This document shows, piece by piece, positions 1 through 4,915 of a stretch of DNA of 7,059 nt. This DNA comes from Saprospiraceae bacterium (lineage in GTDB: Bacteria > Bacteroidota > Bacteroidia > Chitinophagales > Saprospiraceae). A program made the position numbers and the translations under genes. Numbering within the stretch: position 1 is the first letter of the stretch; the number at the start of each line of letters is the position of its first letter. The stretch covers positions 1 to 7,059 of the forward strand of contig JAHDBK010000193.1 in assembly GCA_020630455.1 (NCBI GenBank). The letters are read 5' to 3'. Under the pieces are notes generated by a model. That model saw only the letters and a list, made by a program, of their open reading frames with translations, was not told the DNA's origin and ran no database searches.

Positions 1-50
1 ATGATTCAAAACTGAAAACGGACCTTTTGGAGGCTATGTGTAAAAAACCC
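1..50. mobile_element. Possible end of an insertion sequence (partial)
   Basis: The antitoxin-like reading frame loses its expected continuation at about position 50. The DNA from 50 leftward (minus strand) begins GGGGTTTTTTACACATAGCC. A short G-run followed by TTTACACA looks like the terminal inverted repeats of some IS256/Mutator-type elements. No transposase and no opposite end are inside the window, so this is an inference from a sequence junction only. Confidence 0.25.
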
Positions 51-187
51 CTTATAGATTGTTTTTTTTGATGCTCAATTGCAGCTTTTCTTAGTTGACT
101 CATATAATCTTTATCATTAATTATACGATGTCTTTCAAAGTTGTCTTCTATATCTTGTTCGTATTGATCTAGTTCTAATTTTGTCAT
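1..187 (-). CDS. CopG-antitoxin-like protein, N-terminal part, probably interrupted (runs off left edge)
   Basis: The minus-strand ATG at 187-185 is preceded by GGAG with good spacing and lies 19 nt after the stop of the upstream regulator gene, so the two form an operon. Sixty-two codons are visible. The first 45 residues, with the motif YEQDIEDNFE near residues 9-18 and a Lys/Ala/Gln-rich helix at 29-43, resemble the N-terminus of CopG-type antitoxins of type II toxin-antitoxin systems. In that family a ribbon-helix-helix strand (roughly I-T-I-R-x) should follow. Here the frame instead continues as IRGFLHIASK, which does not fit. The change coincides with GGGG followed by TTTTTTACACA in the coding strand, which suggests an inserted element. 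No partner toxin is visible. The family call is from memory of the motif and is moderate. Confidence 0.5.
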   Translation of the reverse strand, partial: MTKLELDQYEQDIEDNFERHRIINDKDYMSQLRKAAIEHQKKQSIRGFLHIASKRSVFSFES

Positions 188-206
188 AATAGACTCCATA
201 TTTATA

Positions 207-533
207 TTAACTTTGAAGTTTTAAATACTGTTCTTTTTTTAAATAATCAGTTAAAATATCATGCAGCTTATCTTCTTTAAGCTCAAACTCAATTACTCTA
301 GGTTGTTTATGTCTCGTGACTTTGATTGCATTATCATCTTCTAAGATTTTTATACTTTTGTAAACTGCAGCCCGAGTTTGTTTTAACAAATCACTAATTT
401 TTGTAATATTTGTTTTCGCAACTCTATCAGTAGAAATTTGCAATAATAAAGATAGTAATTTTTTTTGACTACCATTATAAAAATCACAATTATCTATCGC
501 ATTTAATAGTTTTTCTGTATTAGTATTTTTCAT
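207..533 (-). CDS. Small winged helix-turn-helix regulator
   Basis: This is a 108-aa basic protein. Residues about 25-85 have the pattern of a winged helix: a first helix (KKLLSLLLQI), a KISDLLKQT helix, a recognition helix (AAVYKSIKILEDD), then a short hairpin with basic residues (AIKVTRHKQPRVIEF). No catalytic motif is seen. It is most likely a DNA-binding transcriptional regulator of MarR/ArsR-like fold. It is the first gene of a leftward operon with the antitoxin-like gene, and it is transcribed divergently from the 303-aa membrane protein gene across a shared 156-bp control region. That position is typical of a regulator controlling itself and its divergent neighbour. The palindrome at 645-670 is a candidate target, which is inference. 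The start ATG at 533 has only a weak ribosome binding site. Confidence 0.7.
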   Translation of the reverse strand: MKNTNTEKLLNAIDNCDFYNGSQKKLLSLLLQISTDRVAKTNITKISDLLKQTRAAVYKSIKILEDDNAIKVTRHKQPRVIEFELKEDKLHDILTDYLKKEQYLKLQS

Positions 534-556
534 GTTATTAATATCTTAATTGTATT

Positions 557-586
557 ATATTAATATATAATTACTGTATTTTTCAA
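557..586 (-). promoter_or_regulatory. Probable leftward promoter
   Basis: On the minus strand TTGAAA (586-581) is followed after 18 bp by TAATAT (562-557), about 24 bp before the regulator start codon at 533. An alternative -10, TATAAT (559-554), gives a 21-bp spacer, which is too long. The assignment is by eye in very A+T-rich DNA. Confidence 0.4.
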
Positions 587-593
587 CAATCTA

Positions 594-623
594 TTGACAA
601 GATAGTATATTTAGTTTTATATA
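594..623 (+). promoter_or_regulatory. Probable rightward sigma-70-type promoter
   Basis: A perfect TTGACA at 594-599 is followed by TTATAT (617-622, 17-bp spacer) or TATATA (618-623, 18-bp spacer). Transcription would start near 629-632, directly before a run of 12 A (633-644). It would drive the membrane protein gene at 690 and perhaps the rest of the rightward operon, since no convincing terminator is seen after 1601. Confidence 0.55.
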
Positions 624-644
624 GTTTATATCAAAAAAAAAAAA

Positions 645-670
645 TGTGCAACTAAATCATTAGATGTACA
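645..670. promoter_or_regulatory. Imperfect palindrome, candidate operator
   Basis: TGTGCAACTAA (645-655), the 4-bp spacer ATCA, then TTAGATGTACA (660-670) form an 11-bp inverted repeat with 9 of 11 positions matching. It lies just downstream of the predicted transcription start and 19 bp upstream of the ATG at 690. Its size and place fit a dimeric repressor site, perhaps for the divergently encoded winged-helix protein. I saw no second copy elsewhere in the window. Confidence 0.4.
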
Positions 671-689
671 AGAATTATTAAACATATTT

Positions 690-1601
690 ATGAGTAGCAA
701 TATAAAGATTAAAGAGCTAGATGATCAAATGGTAAGTTGGTATTTAGCTTATTATGATTACGATGAATGGTATGATAGAAAACTGCTAGATCAGAAAAAA
801 GTTGATGTCTTCACTAAAGATTTTAAAAAGAGCTCAATGTATAAAGCTTTACATGAAATGTATGACGAGCTCTTTTCTAAAAAATCATCTCAAAGCAAAT
901 GTATAAAACTATGTAGTAGTTTGTTAAAAGTTTATTTTAACAGGGGAAAAGATTACAATATTTATAAAAATATAAATGTAAGTGATTTATCTTTTTCAGA
1001 AAATTATAATGTTGTATATGTTAATACTTGCTATTCATCAATAAATCTACATGAGTTAGAATACTTTATTGATGAATATTTGCAATCTGGTTTATATTCA
1101 AAAAACTTAAATATATTACTTATACGTTTGCTTGTAGGAATAGAAAATACAGCTTATTCTCTATCTGAATCATCAGTAATACCAAAAATAATATATCATC
1201 TTAAATATTATAAAATGCATAAAAGTCCTATTAGATACAGTGCTATTTTTGTTTTTTTAAATATGATAACTAGTTTTATAAGTTGGTTCTGTAAGATATT
1301 ATTAATAATTATATTGCTGCATTTTTTTGCCAATTTATCTAATGAAAAATTCACTTTAATACAAAGTATAATTTTTGCGATTATTTTTAATAAAACAAAT
1401 GATATTATTAATCTGATAATAAGTAATAAAAGTAAGATGCAACATTCCATGACTTCATTAATGGCTAGTATATCAGGTACAAGAGGAAAGCTTATATCTA
1501 CTTCAGAATTAAAACATAGGTTAAATTATGCTAGTGAAAAAGGAGCTATTTATCCTACACAAATATATCATCTAATAGAATTAGAAGAGAAAAACAGATA
1601 A
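690..1601 (+). CDS. Hypothetical membrane protein, unknown function
   Basis: This 303-aa protein matches no family I recognise. Residues 1-180 are a soluble, Tyr/Lys/Asp-rich region (for example YYDYDEWYDR at 21-30). Two strongly hydrophobic stretches follow at about 183-215 and 222-246. A short soluble tail of about 55 residues ends in a mixed helix (TSELKHRLNYASEKG). The likely topology is a cytoplasmic N-terminal domain, a membrane hairpin, and a cytoplasmic tail. The start ATG at 690 has no good Shine-Dalgarno. The frame stays open upstream to about 615 but has no ATG, GTG or TTG, so 690 is kept. It has its own promoter with a possible operator and stands apart from the packed operon that follows. 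That placement would fit a lysogeny-expressed accessory gene such as superinfection exclusion or a defence effector, which is speculation. Confidence 0.75.
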   Translation: MSSNIKIKELDDQMVSWYLAYYDYDEWYDRKLLDQKKVDVFTKDFKKSSMYKALHEMYDELFSKKSSQSKCIKLCSSLLKVYFNRGKDYNIYKNINVSDLSFSENYNVVYVNTCYSSINLHELEYFIDEYLQSGLYSKNLNILLIRLLVGIENTAYSLSESSVIPKIIYHLKYYKMHKSPIRYSAIFVFLNMITSFISWFCKILLIIILLHFFANLSNEKFTLIQSIIFAIIFNKTNDIINLIISNKSKMQHSMTSLMASISGTRGKLISTSELKHRLNYASEKGAIYPTQIYHLIELEEKNR

Positions 1602-1624
1602 AAAAATAAGGCCCCTCGTCAACC

Positions 1625-1792
1625 ATGAAAAAGAACCTTTTTAAAGATTTAGTAAAAAACGTTAATGCATCCCTTTTCGGTTTATTAACTATTTCATCAA
1701 ATGGTTTTTTTATTAAAACTGCGAGAATTAATGACATAAAACCTTTTGACTTTAACACTATAACCGCCGCAAAGGAGGAAATAACGTTATGA
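1625..1792 (+). CDS. Small ORF, 55 aa, unknown
   Basis: The ORF starts MKKNLFKDLVKNVN and ends KEEITL. Its TGA overlaps the next gene's ATG (ATGA at 1789-1792), the same junction type seen repeatedly in this operon. That is the main argument that it is translated. The ribosome binding site is weak (AAGG at 1608-1611, 13 nt upstream). It shows no recognisable domain; the centre is mildly hydrophobic (SLFGLLTISS). The last codons carry the very strong AAAGGAGG that serves the following gene. It could be a real small protein or a leader ORF coupling translation into the next gene. Confidence 0.4.
   Translation: MKKNLFKDLVKNVNASLFGLLTISSNGFFIKTARINDIKPFDFNTITAAKEEITL
1771..1778 (+). promoter_or_regulatory. 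Strong Shine-Dalgarno
   Basis: AAAGGAGG lies 10 nt before the ATG at 1789. It is the most complete ribosome binding site in the window. It supports the long start for the following gene despite that start's unusual hydrophobic N-terminus. Confidence 0.6.
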
Positions 1793-2865
1793 ATATACCT
1801 TCATATATAACTTCCCAAATATTAATTGTCAATAGAAAACTGGTCGGGATTCCGCCTCTTTTTTTATATTTTCTTTTATTCTACAATTATTTGCTTACAG
1901 AATTACAAAGGATACATAATATGAAAATCCTAGAAGTAGTTAATTCTCATTTAAATACTTTTGAATTAACAGATATTGATTACCGAATAATTTATACACT
2001 AATAGAGTTGAGTAATCCTGAACTTAAGACATCAATAAAAATAGATGATTTATCTAAAAAAATAAATAGGTGTAGAACTCAAATAAAAAAATCTCTATCC
2101 AGATTATCTAGTAAAAAGATAATAGAAAAGGGACTTGAAAACAAACAAGAAGCTCAAAGAATTATTCCTAATGTCAATAACATATATTTAAGTTTTCCTA
2201 AACAAATACAAAAACAACTTATTAAATATAAGAAATCTGAATCTGAAGATGATGATTTGGCAAGTTTTATAGAAAATGTAGTAAATAGTGGATATTACGG
2301 CTATAGATTTGCTTTTTCAAAACAGTATATAAATGAACTATGTTTTAGGTTTTGTTTTACAGCTTCATTGTCTCGAGTAGACTTAATAATTAATGATTTA
2401 TTAAAAAATAATAAAATACAGAAAAAATACATAAAACTGCCTGATGATGAAGGCTATTATTTACCAAAATTAGAGTGGTATGAATCATATTACATCACTA
2501 CTATATCTACTATTCATGAAAATATATATCTTTATCATAGAGAGTTTTTAAAATCTCTGAATAAAAAATATAGTGTGGGTACAATCTTCCAAGAAGATTT
2601 TGATTCTATGCCAAAAGGTTTTGTTGCTATTTTACAGGGTAACGAAATTAAACATTTTGAAGGCAAGACTCTTTTATCAGATATTCGGACTATAGATAAT
2701 CAGTTATCCTTTGATTATGCAGTAATAGAAGACAGTTTGCTACTCAAATCCAAATCCAAATCCAAATCCAAATCCAAATCCAAATCCAAATTATGTCTTT
2801 TTAAGGCTCTTATAGAGAAAACATCATTTGGCTATATATTTCAACCACTAGGAGTACATGCATGA
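1789..2865 (+). CDS. Protein with two winged-helix-like domains and a Lys-Ser repeat tail
   Basis: The full length is 358 aa. Residues 20-37 are hydrophobic (GIPPLFLYFLLFYNYLL). Residues about 64-115 look like a winged helix (KIDDLSKKINRCRTQIKKSLSRLSSKKIIEKG). Residues about 175-228 repeat the pattern (LSRVDLIINDLLKNNKI, then a hairpin with GYYLPK). Residues 320-334 are (KS)7K, encoded by a hexanucleotide repeat. Tandem winged helices suggest DNA binding, either as a regulator or as a Rep-like initiator; neither is proved. There are two plausible starts: 1789 with AAAGGAGG at 10 nt, or ATG 1921 with AAAGGA (1907-1912) at 8 nt, giving 314 aa without the hydrophobic segment and placing the winged helix near the N-terminus. 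The stop overlaps the next start (ATGA). I do not recognise a named family. Confidence 0.7.
   Translation: MNIPSYITSQILIVNRKLVGIPPLFLYFLLFYNYLLTELQRIHNMKILEVVNSHLNTFELTDIDYRIIYTLIELSNPELKTSIKIDDLSKKINRCRTQIKKSLSRLSSKKIIEKGLENKQEAQRIIPNVNNIYLSFPKQIQKQLIKYKKSESEDDDLASFIENVVNSGYYGYRFAFSKQYINELCFRFCFTASLSRVDLIINDLLKNNKIQKKYIKLPDDEGYYLPKLEWYESYYITTISTIHENIYLYHREFLKSLNKKYSVGTIFQEDFDSMPKGFVAILQGNEIKHFEGKTLLSDIRTIDNQLSFDYAVIEDSLLLKSKSKSKSKSKSKSKLCLFKALIEKTSFGYIFQPLGVHA
1843..1865 (+). terminator. Weak terminator-like hairpin inside the gene start
   Basis: GTCGGGATTCCGCC (1843-1856) can fold as CGG/CCG with loop GATT plus an outer G-C pair and one mismatch. Seven T follow at 1859-1865. The stem is short, so efficient termination is doubtful. 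It lies between the two candidate starts of the winged-helix gene and could act as an attenuator, or be chance. Confidence 0.15.
2745..2791 (+). repeat. Hexanucleotide tandem repeat, (CAAATC) seven full copies plus five bases
   Basis: Seven perfect CAAATC units run from 2745 to 2786, followed by CAAAT. Read in frame as AAA TCC they encode (Lys-Ser)7 near the C-terminus of the winged-helix protein. Because the unit is six bases, slippage would change the number of Lys-Ser pairs without shifting the frame. Confidence 0.95.
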
Positions 2866-2999
2866 CCCGAGAACAAGAGCTTATGCTTTTATCGGAAAGA
2901 ATACGAATAATGATTCTGGATGATCATACTAATAGTCAATCTTTTATTTTTACTGTGGAGACTTTATTGACTCTGCTGGAAGAGCATTTGGAGGATTAA
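2862..2999 (+). CDS. Small ORF, 45 aa, unknown
   Basis: The protein begins MTREQELMLL and ends EEHLED; it is acidic, probably helical, with no recognised domain. The start overlaps the preceding stop (ATGA, 2862-2865) and AGGAG at 2850-2854 sits 7 nt upstream. Its stop TAA shares one base with the next ATG (TAATG), so both ends are translationally coupled. The good ribosome binding site and both tight junctions make it likely to be a real gene even though it is short. Confidence 0.6.
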   Translation: MTREQELMLLSERIRIMILDDHTNSQSFIFTVETLLTLLEEHLED

Positions 3000-3331
3000 T
3001 GAAAAAAGAACTAACAGAAGCTTTAGCACAAAAAGTTGGTGAAGCATTAAAGGATAAATACGATTTATCATCTGTAATTTTGATGACTAATAGTAAAGAA
3101 AATCCTAGTGAGATACTAGGTTACATCAATGGAGATTACTCCTTAATTTTAAAGAGTATTACTACCACCTTACATAATCTTTTAGAAATACACGACTTAA
3201 AAAGCTTATCACCAGAGGAAGCTAATTTTGAACCTGCTTTGTGGGAAAAAATAAAAGAATTATCAGCTTATTTGCACCTCTTGTACGAAGCTAGAGAGTG
3301 TATTTTTAATAACGATGAGGCTAGGGCATGA
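2999..3331 (+). CDS. Hypothetical protein, 110 aa
   Basis: This is a small, mostly helical protein. Residues 1-20 form an amphipathic helix (ELTEALAQKVGEALKDKY), 25-55 look like strands (SSVILMTNS, SEILGYINGDYSLILKS), and helices follow to the end. The middle pattern, a strand pair followed by a helix ending in HNLLE, suggests a small alpha/beta fold, but I recognise no family. GGAGG at 2990-2994 lies 4 nt before the ATG. The stop TGA overlaps the next mini-ORF start (ATGA). It is part of the phage early operon. Confidence 0.7.
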   Translation: MKKELTEALAQKVGEALKDKYDLSSVILMTNSKENPSEILGYINGDYSLILKSITTTLHNLLEIHDLKSLSPEEANFEPALWEKIKELSAYLHLLYEARECIFNNDEARA

Positions 3332-3378
3332 GCATGAAACAGATTAATAGAATTAAAAAAATAAATGGAGAAAAATAA
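3328..3378 (+). CDS. Mini-ORF, 16 codons, possible coupling peptide
   Basis: MSMKQINRIKKINGEK is coded between two overlapping junctions: its ATG overlaps the previous TGA (ATGA) and its TAA shares an A with the next ATG (TAATG at 3376-3380). It fills exactly the 46-nt gap between two genes. It may only carry ribosomes across the gap, or make a short basic peptide. Length alone makes this uncertain. Confidence 0.3.
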   Translation: MSMKQINRIKKINGEK

Positions 3379-3647
3379 TGAATAAACAAATACTTCAAAA
3401 CGTTAATACGTTACATAACGCTTTAACAAAACAAATAGAAAGGTCGGAAGAGTTACACAGAAATCTTACTTACAACCATTGTTCACATCAGGCAACAACG
3501 ATTGAAGGTCTAAAGAACTGCTTAGTACTTCTAAGTGATATAGCTAACAAAATTGAAGCTGCTTTTAAAAAACAAGAAGCTGAAGAAAAATTAAGAAAGC
3601 AACAAGCTGATAAGGAAAAGGCTGAATTAACAAAAGATAAAGAATAA
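3378..3647 (+). CDS. Hypothetical coiled-coil protein, 89 aa
   Basis: The protein is helical throughout. Residues 1-30 form an amphipathic helix, 31-60 a second helix containing Cys and His residues (NHCSHQATTIEGLKNC), and 58-89 a highly charged Lys/Glu coiled-coil-like tail (KKQEAEEKLRKQQADKEKAE). GGAG at 3367-3370 is 7 nt before the ATG. A 4-nt gap separates it from the next gene. The function is unknown; small charged helical proteins are common in phage early operons, so context gives no specific role. Confidence 0.7.
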   Translation: MNKQILQNVNTLHNALTKQIERSEELHRNLTYNHCSHQATTIEGLKNCLVLLSDIANKIEAAFKKQEAEEKLRKQQADKEKAELTKDKE

Positions 3648-3651
3648 GAGT

Positions 3652-3897
3652 ATGGAAATAAACAAAACAGAAATAACCAAAGAATTGTTAAACGATATAG
3701 ACAAACTAATAAACAAAATGTGTGAGTATGCGGAACAAAACGGCAGACGTAATTTTTCTATTTCATCTTATGAATATAGATATTGGTTTTATCCTATATT
3801 AACGCATTTATTTAACGCTAGAAAGTACGGGTCATCTCGTGATTATGGGTCTGTATTGAAATGTAACACTGAAGAATCATGGGAAAAAGAGGATTAA
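3652..3897 (+). CDS. Hypothetical protein, 81 aa
   Basis: An N-terminal helix (ITKELLNDIDKLINKMCEYAEQ) is followed by an aromatic-rich segment (SSYEYRYWFYPILTHLFNARKYG, about residues 39-61) and an acidic tail (EESWEKED). There is no signal peptide or membrane segment, and I recognise no family. The start at 3652 has a weak upstream site (AAGAG). Its 3' end contains the ribosome binding site GAGG for the next gene, whose ATG begins one base after the stop codon. Confidence 0.65.
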   Translation: MEINKTEITKELLNDIDKLINKMCEYAEQNGRRNFSISSYEYRYWFYPILTHLFNARKYGSSRDYGSVLKCNTEESWEKED

Positions 3898-3898
3898 T

Positions 3899-4105
3899 AT
3901 GAGAAACATCACTGTAAATATAGATGCACTTTATCTGCTACCAGTAGGAGTGCTTTTAGTAATTCTAAAACTGGCAAAAATCAGTCCTATTTGTGAATGG
4001 TCATGGTGGATAGTAGCAATCCCTCTTTATCTTCCTGTAGTAGTAGCTTTTATTGCAATTGTACTATTTTTTGTAATTGAAAGATGGGAGGAAGACGATG
4101 AATAG
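3899..4105 (+). CDS. Small two-helix membrane protein of a type common in phages
   Basis: The protein has 68 aa. A hydrophobic helix at about 11-28 (LYLLPVGVLLVILKLAKI) is followed by a turn with the motif CEWSWWIV (32-39) and a second long helix at about 36-62, ending in an acidic cytoplasmic tail (ERWEEDDE). The pattern of a hydrophobic helix ending in LKL, then W-S-W-W and a Pro-containing second helix is familiar from small phage-encoded inner-membrane proteins that databases label as putative transmembrane or Fragile-X-F-like proteins. Their function is unknown. GAGG precedes the ATG. The 3' end overlaps the next gene by 8 nt. Confidence 0.75.
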   Translation: MRNITVNIDALYLLPVGVLLVILKLAKISPICEWSWWIVAIPLYLPVVVAFIAIVLFFVIERWEEDDE

Positions 4106-4484
4106 AGATAGTTATTCAGAAGGATACAACAGTCCTCGTTTTAAGAGATATATTGATTGGAAAGAAGTAGCGGAAATTATCAGCCGTCATGAAATGTGGT
4201 TAGTTGATAGTAGTAAAGGTATCAAGGCAAATTTTCAAGATTGTCTTTTAAAAGGATTCCGTTTTGAGCAAGCTACCGACCTTAGAGGTGCAAATTTGTT
4301 AGGAGCCGATTTGCAATATGCAAAATTACATAACGTTAAGCTATGCGGGGCTAATTTAAAGTACGCTAATTTAAGAAATGCCGAATTAAACAATGTAGAT
4401 TTTTATAGGGCTAATTTGCAGAGTACCCAATTTGATTATGAGTATTTAAATAAAGCAAATTTAGAAGGAGCTTTTGGACTATGA
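4098..4484 (+). CDS. Pentapeptide-repeat protein
   Basis: The protein has 128 aa. Residues 21-42 contain the pattern W-x-x-V-A-E-I-I-x-x-H-x-x-W-L followed by G-x-K-A-N-F, an N-terminal cap seen in many phage and bacterial pentapeptide-repeat proteins. From about residue 44, A(N/D)LXX repeats run with little break: ANFQD, CLLKG, FRFEQ, then thirteen in register from TDLRG (60) to ANLEG (124). About sixteen repeats would make four turns of a right-handed beta-helix. Some members of this fold (Qnr, MfpA) mimic DNA and bind gyrase; most have no known role, and no gyrase-binding loop is evident here. The start at 4098 is chosen because GGGAGGA (4086-4092) precedes it; an upstream in-frame TTG at 4077 lacks support. 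Confidence 0.9.
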   Translation: MNRDSYSEGYNSPRFKRYIDWKEVAEIISRHEMWLVDSSKGIKANFQDCLLKGFRFEQATDLRGANLLGADLQYAKLHNVKLCGANLKYANLRNAELNNVDFYRANLQSTQFDYEYLNKANLEGAFGL

Positions 4485-4618
4485 GTGAAGAAGACCTAAG
4501 AAATCGCTGAATGGCAGCAATACTAAACTTTGATTGGTCTCATGATAGAGACAATCAGAAAAATAATATTAGCAACATTAATAATAACAATTCAGAAGAT
4601 AAGGAGGTTGTAGCATGA
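4481..4618 (+). pseudogene. 45-codon ORF broken by an in-frame TGA, or two reinitiating mini-ORFs
   Basis: ATG 4481 overlaps the previous stop (ATGA) and has AAGGAG at 4465-4470. It encodes MSEEDLRNR and meets TGA at 4508-4510. The very next codon, in the same frame, is ATG (4511), and the frame stays open for 35 residues (MAAILNFDWSHDRDNQ, then an Asn-rich stretch, ending EVVA). It ends at a TGA that overlaps the following gene's ATG (ATGA, 4615-4618). Both ends of the 46-codon frame have the operon's usual junctions, so the TGA looks like a nonsense change in one small gene. The immediate ATG could instead allow reinitiation of a 35-aa product at 4511-4618. Confidence 0.5.
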
Positions 4619-4911
4619 ATACACAGAGCTATACAGCAGAGGATATAATAGATGCTTTATCAAAAAATATTAAGGGAGTAATAAGAATGGCTTACGAAAA
4701 CTACGAAATAGGGTCAAGAAACTTTAATGCGTTAATTAACGCAAGCGTTGAACCTTTAAAAATAGTGAACGAACTACTTGAAGCTCAAAAAACAGCTAAT
4801 AAAAGATTAAAACAAAATGTGCTAAAGAAAGCGAAAGGCGATCTAGAGGAAGAAACTCTAAACCGCCTAAATGATTTTTTAGCAAAAACCAATACTACAA
4901 ATGAAAGGTAA
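4615..4911 (+). CDS. Hypothetical helical protein, 98 aa
   Basis: AAGGAGG at 4601-4607 lies 7 nt before the ATG, a strong site suggesting high expression. The protein is predicted all-helical: residues 8-30, 35-60 (NFNALINASVEPLKIVNELLEAQKTA in pattern), and a basic-then-acidic helix at 60-90 (KRLKQNVLKKAKGD, LEEETLNRLNDFLAK). There are no membrane segments or known motifs. It sits directly before the replication genes, and its end overlaps or abuts the start region of the initiator-like gene. Small helical proteins in this place are sometimes single-strand binding or helicase-loading accessories, but nothing in the sequence shows that here. Confidence 0.7.
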   Translation: MNTQSYTAEDIIDALSKNIKGVIRMAYENYEIGSRNFNALINASVEPLKIVNELLEAQKTANKRLKQNVLKKAKGDLEEETLNRLNDFLAKTNTTNER

Positions 4912-4915
4912 GGAT

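Noticed and set aside
207..533. BrnT-type toxin preceding the antitoxin-like gene
   Set aside because: The protein has a helix-turn-helix pattern and none of the expected toxin motif, so a complete toxin-antitoxin pair is not claimed.
556..567. 12-bp palindrome TATATTAATATA as an operator
   Set aside because: Palindromes made only of A and T are expected by chance in such A+T-rich DNA, and it falls on the leftward -10 region.
1208..1450. Minus-strand ORF, very hydrophobic
   Set aside because: It is the antisense of the A/T-rich membrane-segment codons of the 303-aa gene, with no ribosome binding site.
1555..1758. Minus-strand ORF, 67 aa
   Set aside because: It overlaps the end of one plus-strand gene and the coupled 55-aa ORF, is low in complexity and has no start signal.
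2745..2791. CRISPR-like array or iterons
   Set aside because: The period is six bases with no spacers and it is coding (Lys-Ser); this is a simple microsatellite.
4077..4097. Seven-codon upstream extension of the pentapeptide gene from a TTG
   Set aside because: It overlaps the membrane-protein gene further, lacks a ribosome site, and the ATG at 4098 has GGGAGGA at good spacing.
4508..4510. TGA read as Trp (alternative genetic code)
   Set aside because: Tryptophans in the surrounding genes are TGG, and TGA ends several genes exactly at ATGA junctions, so the standard code applies.
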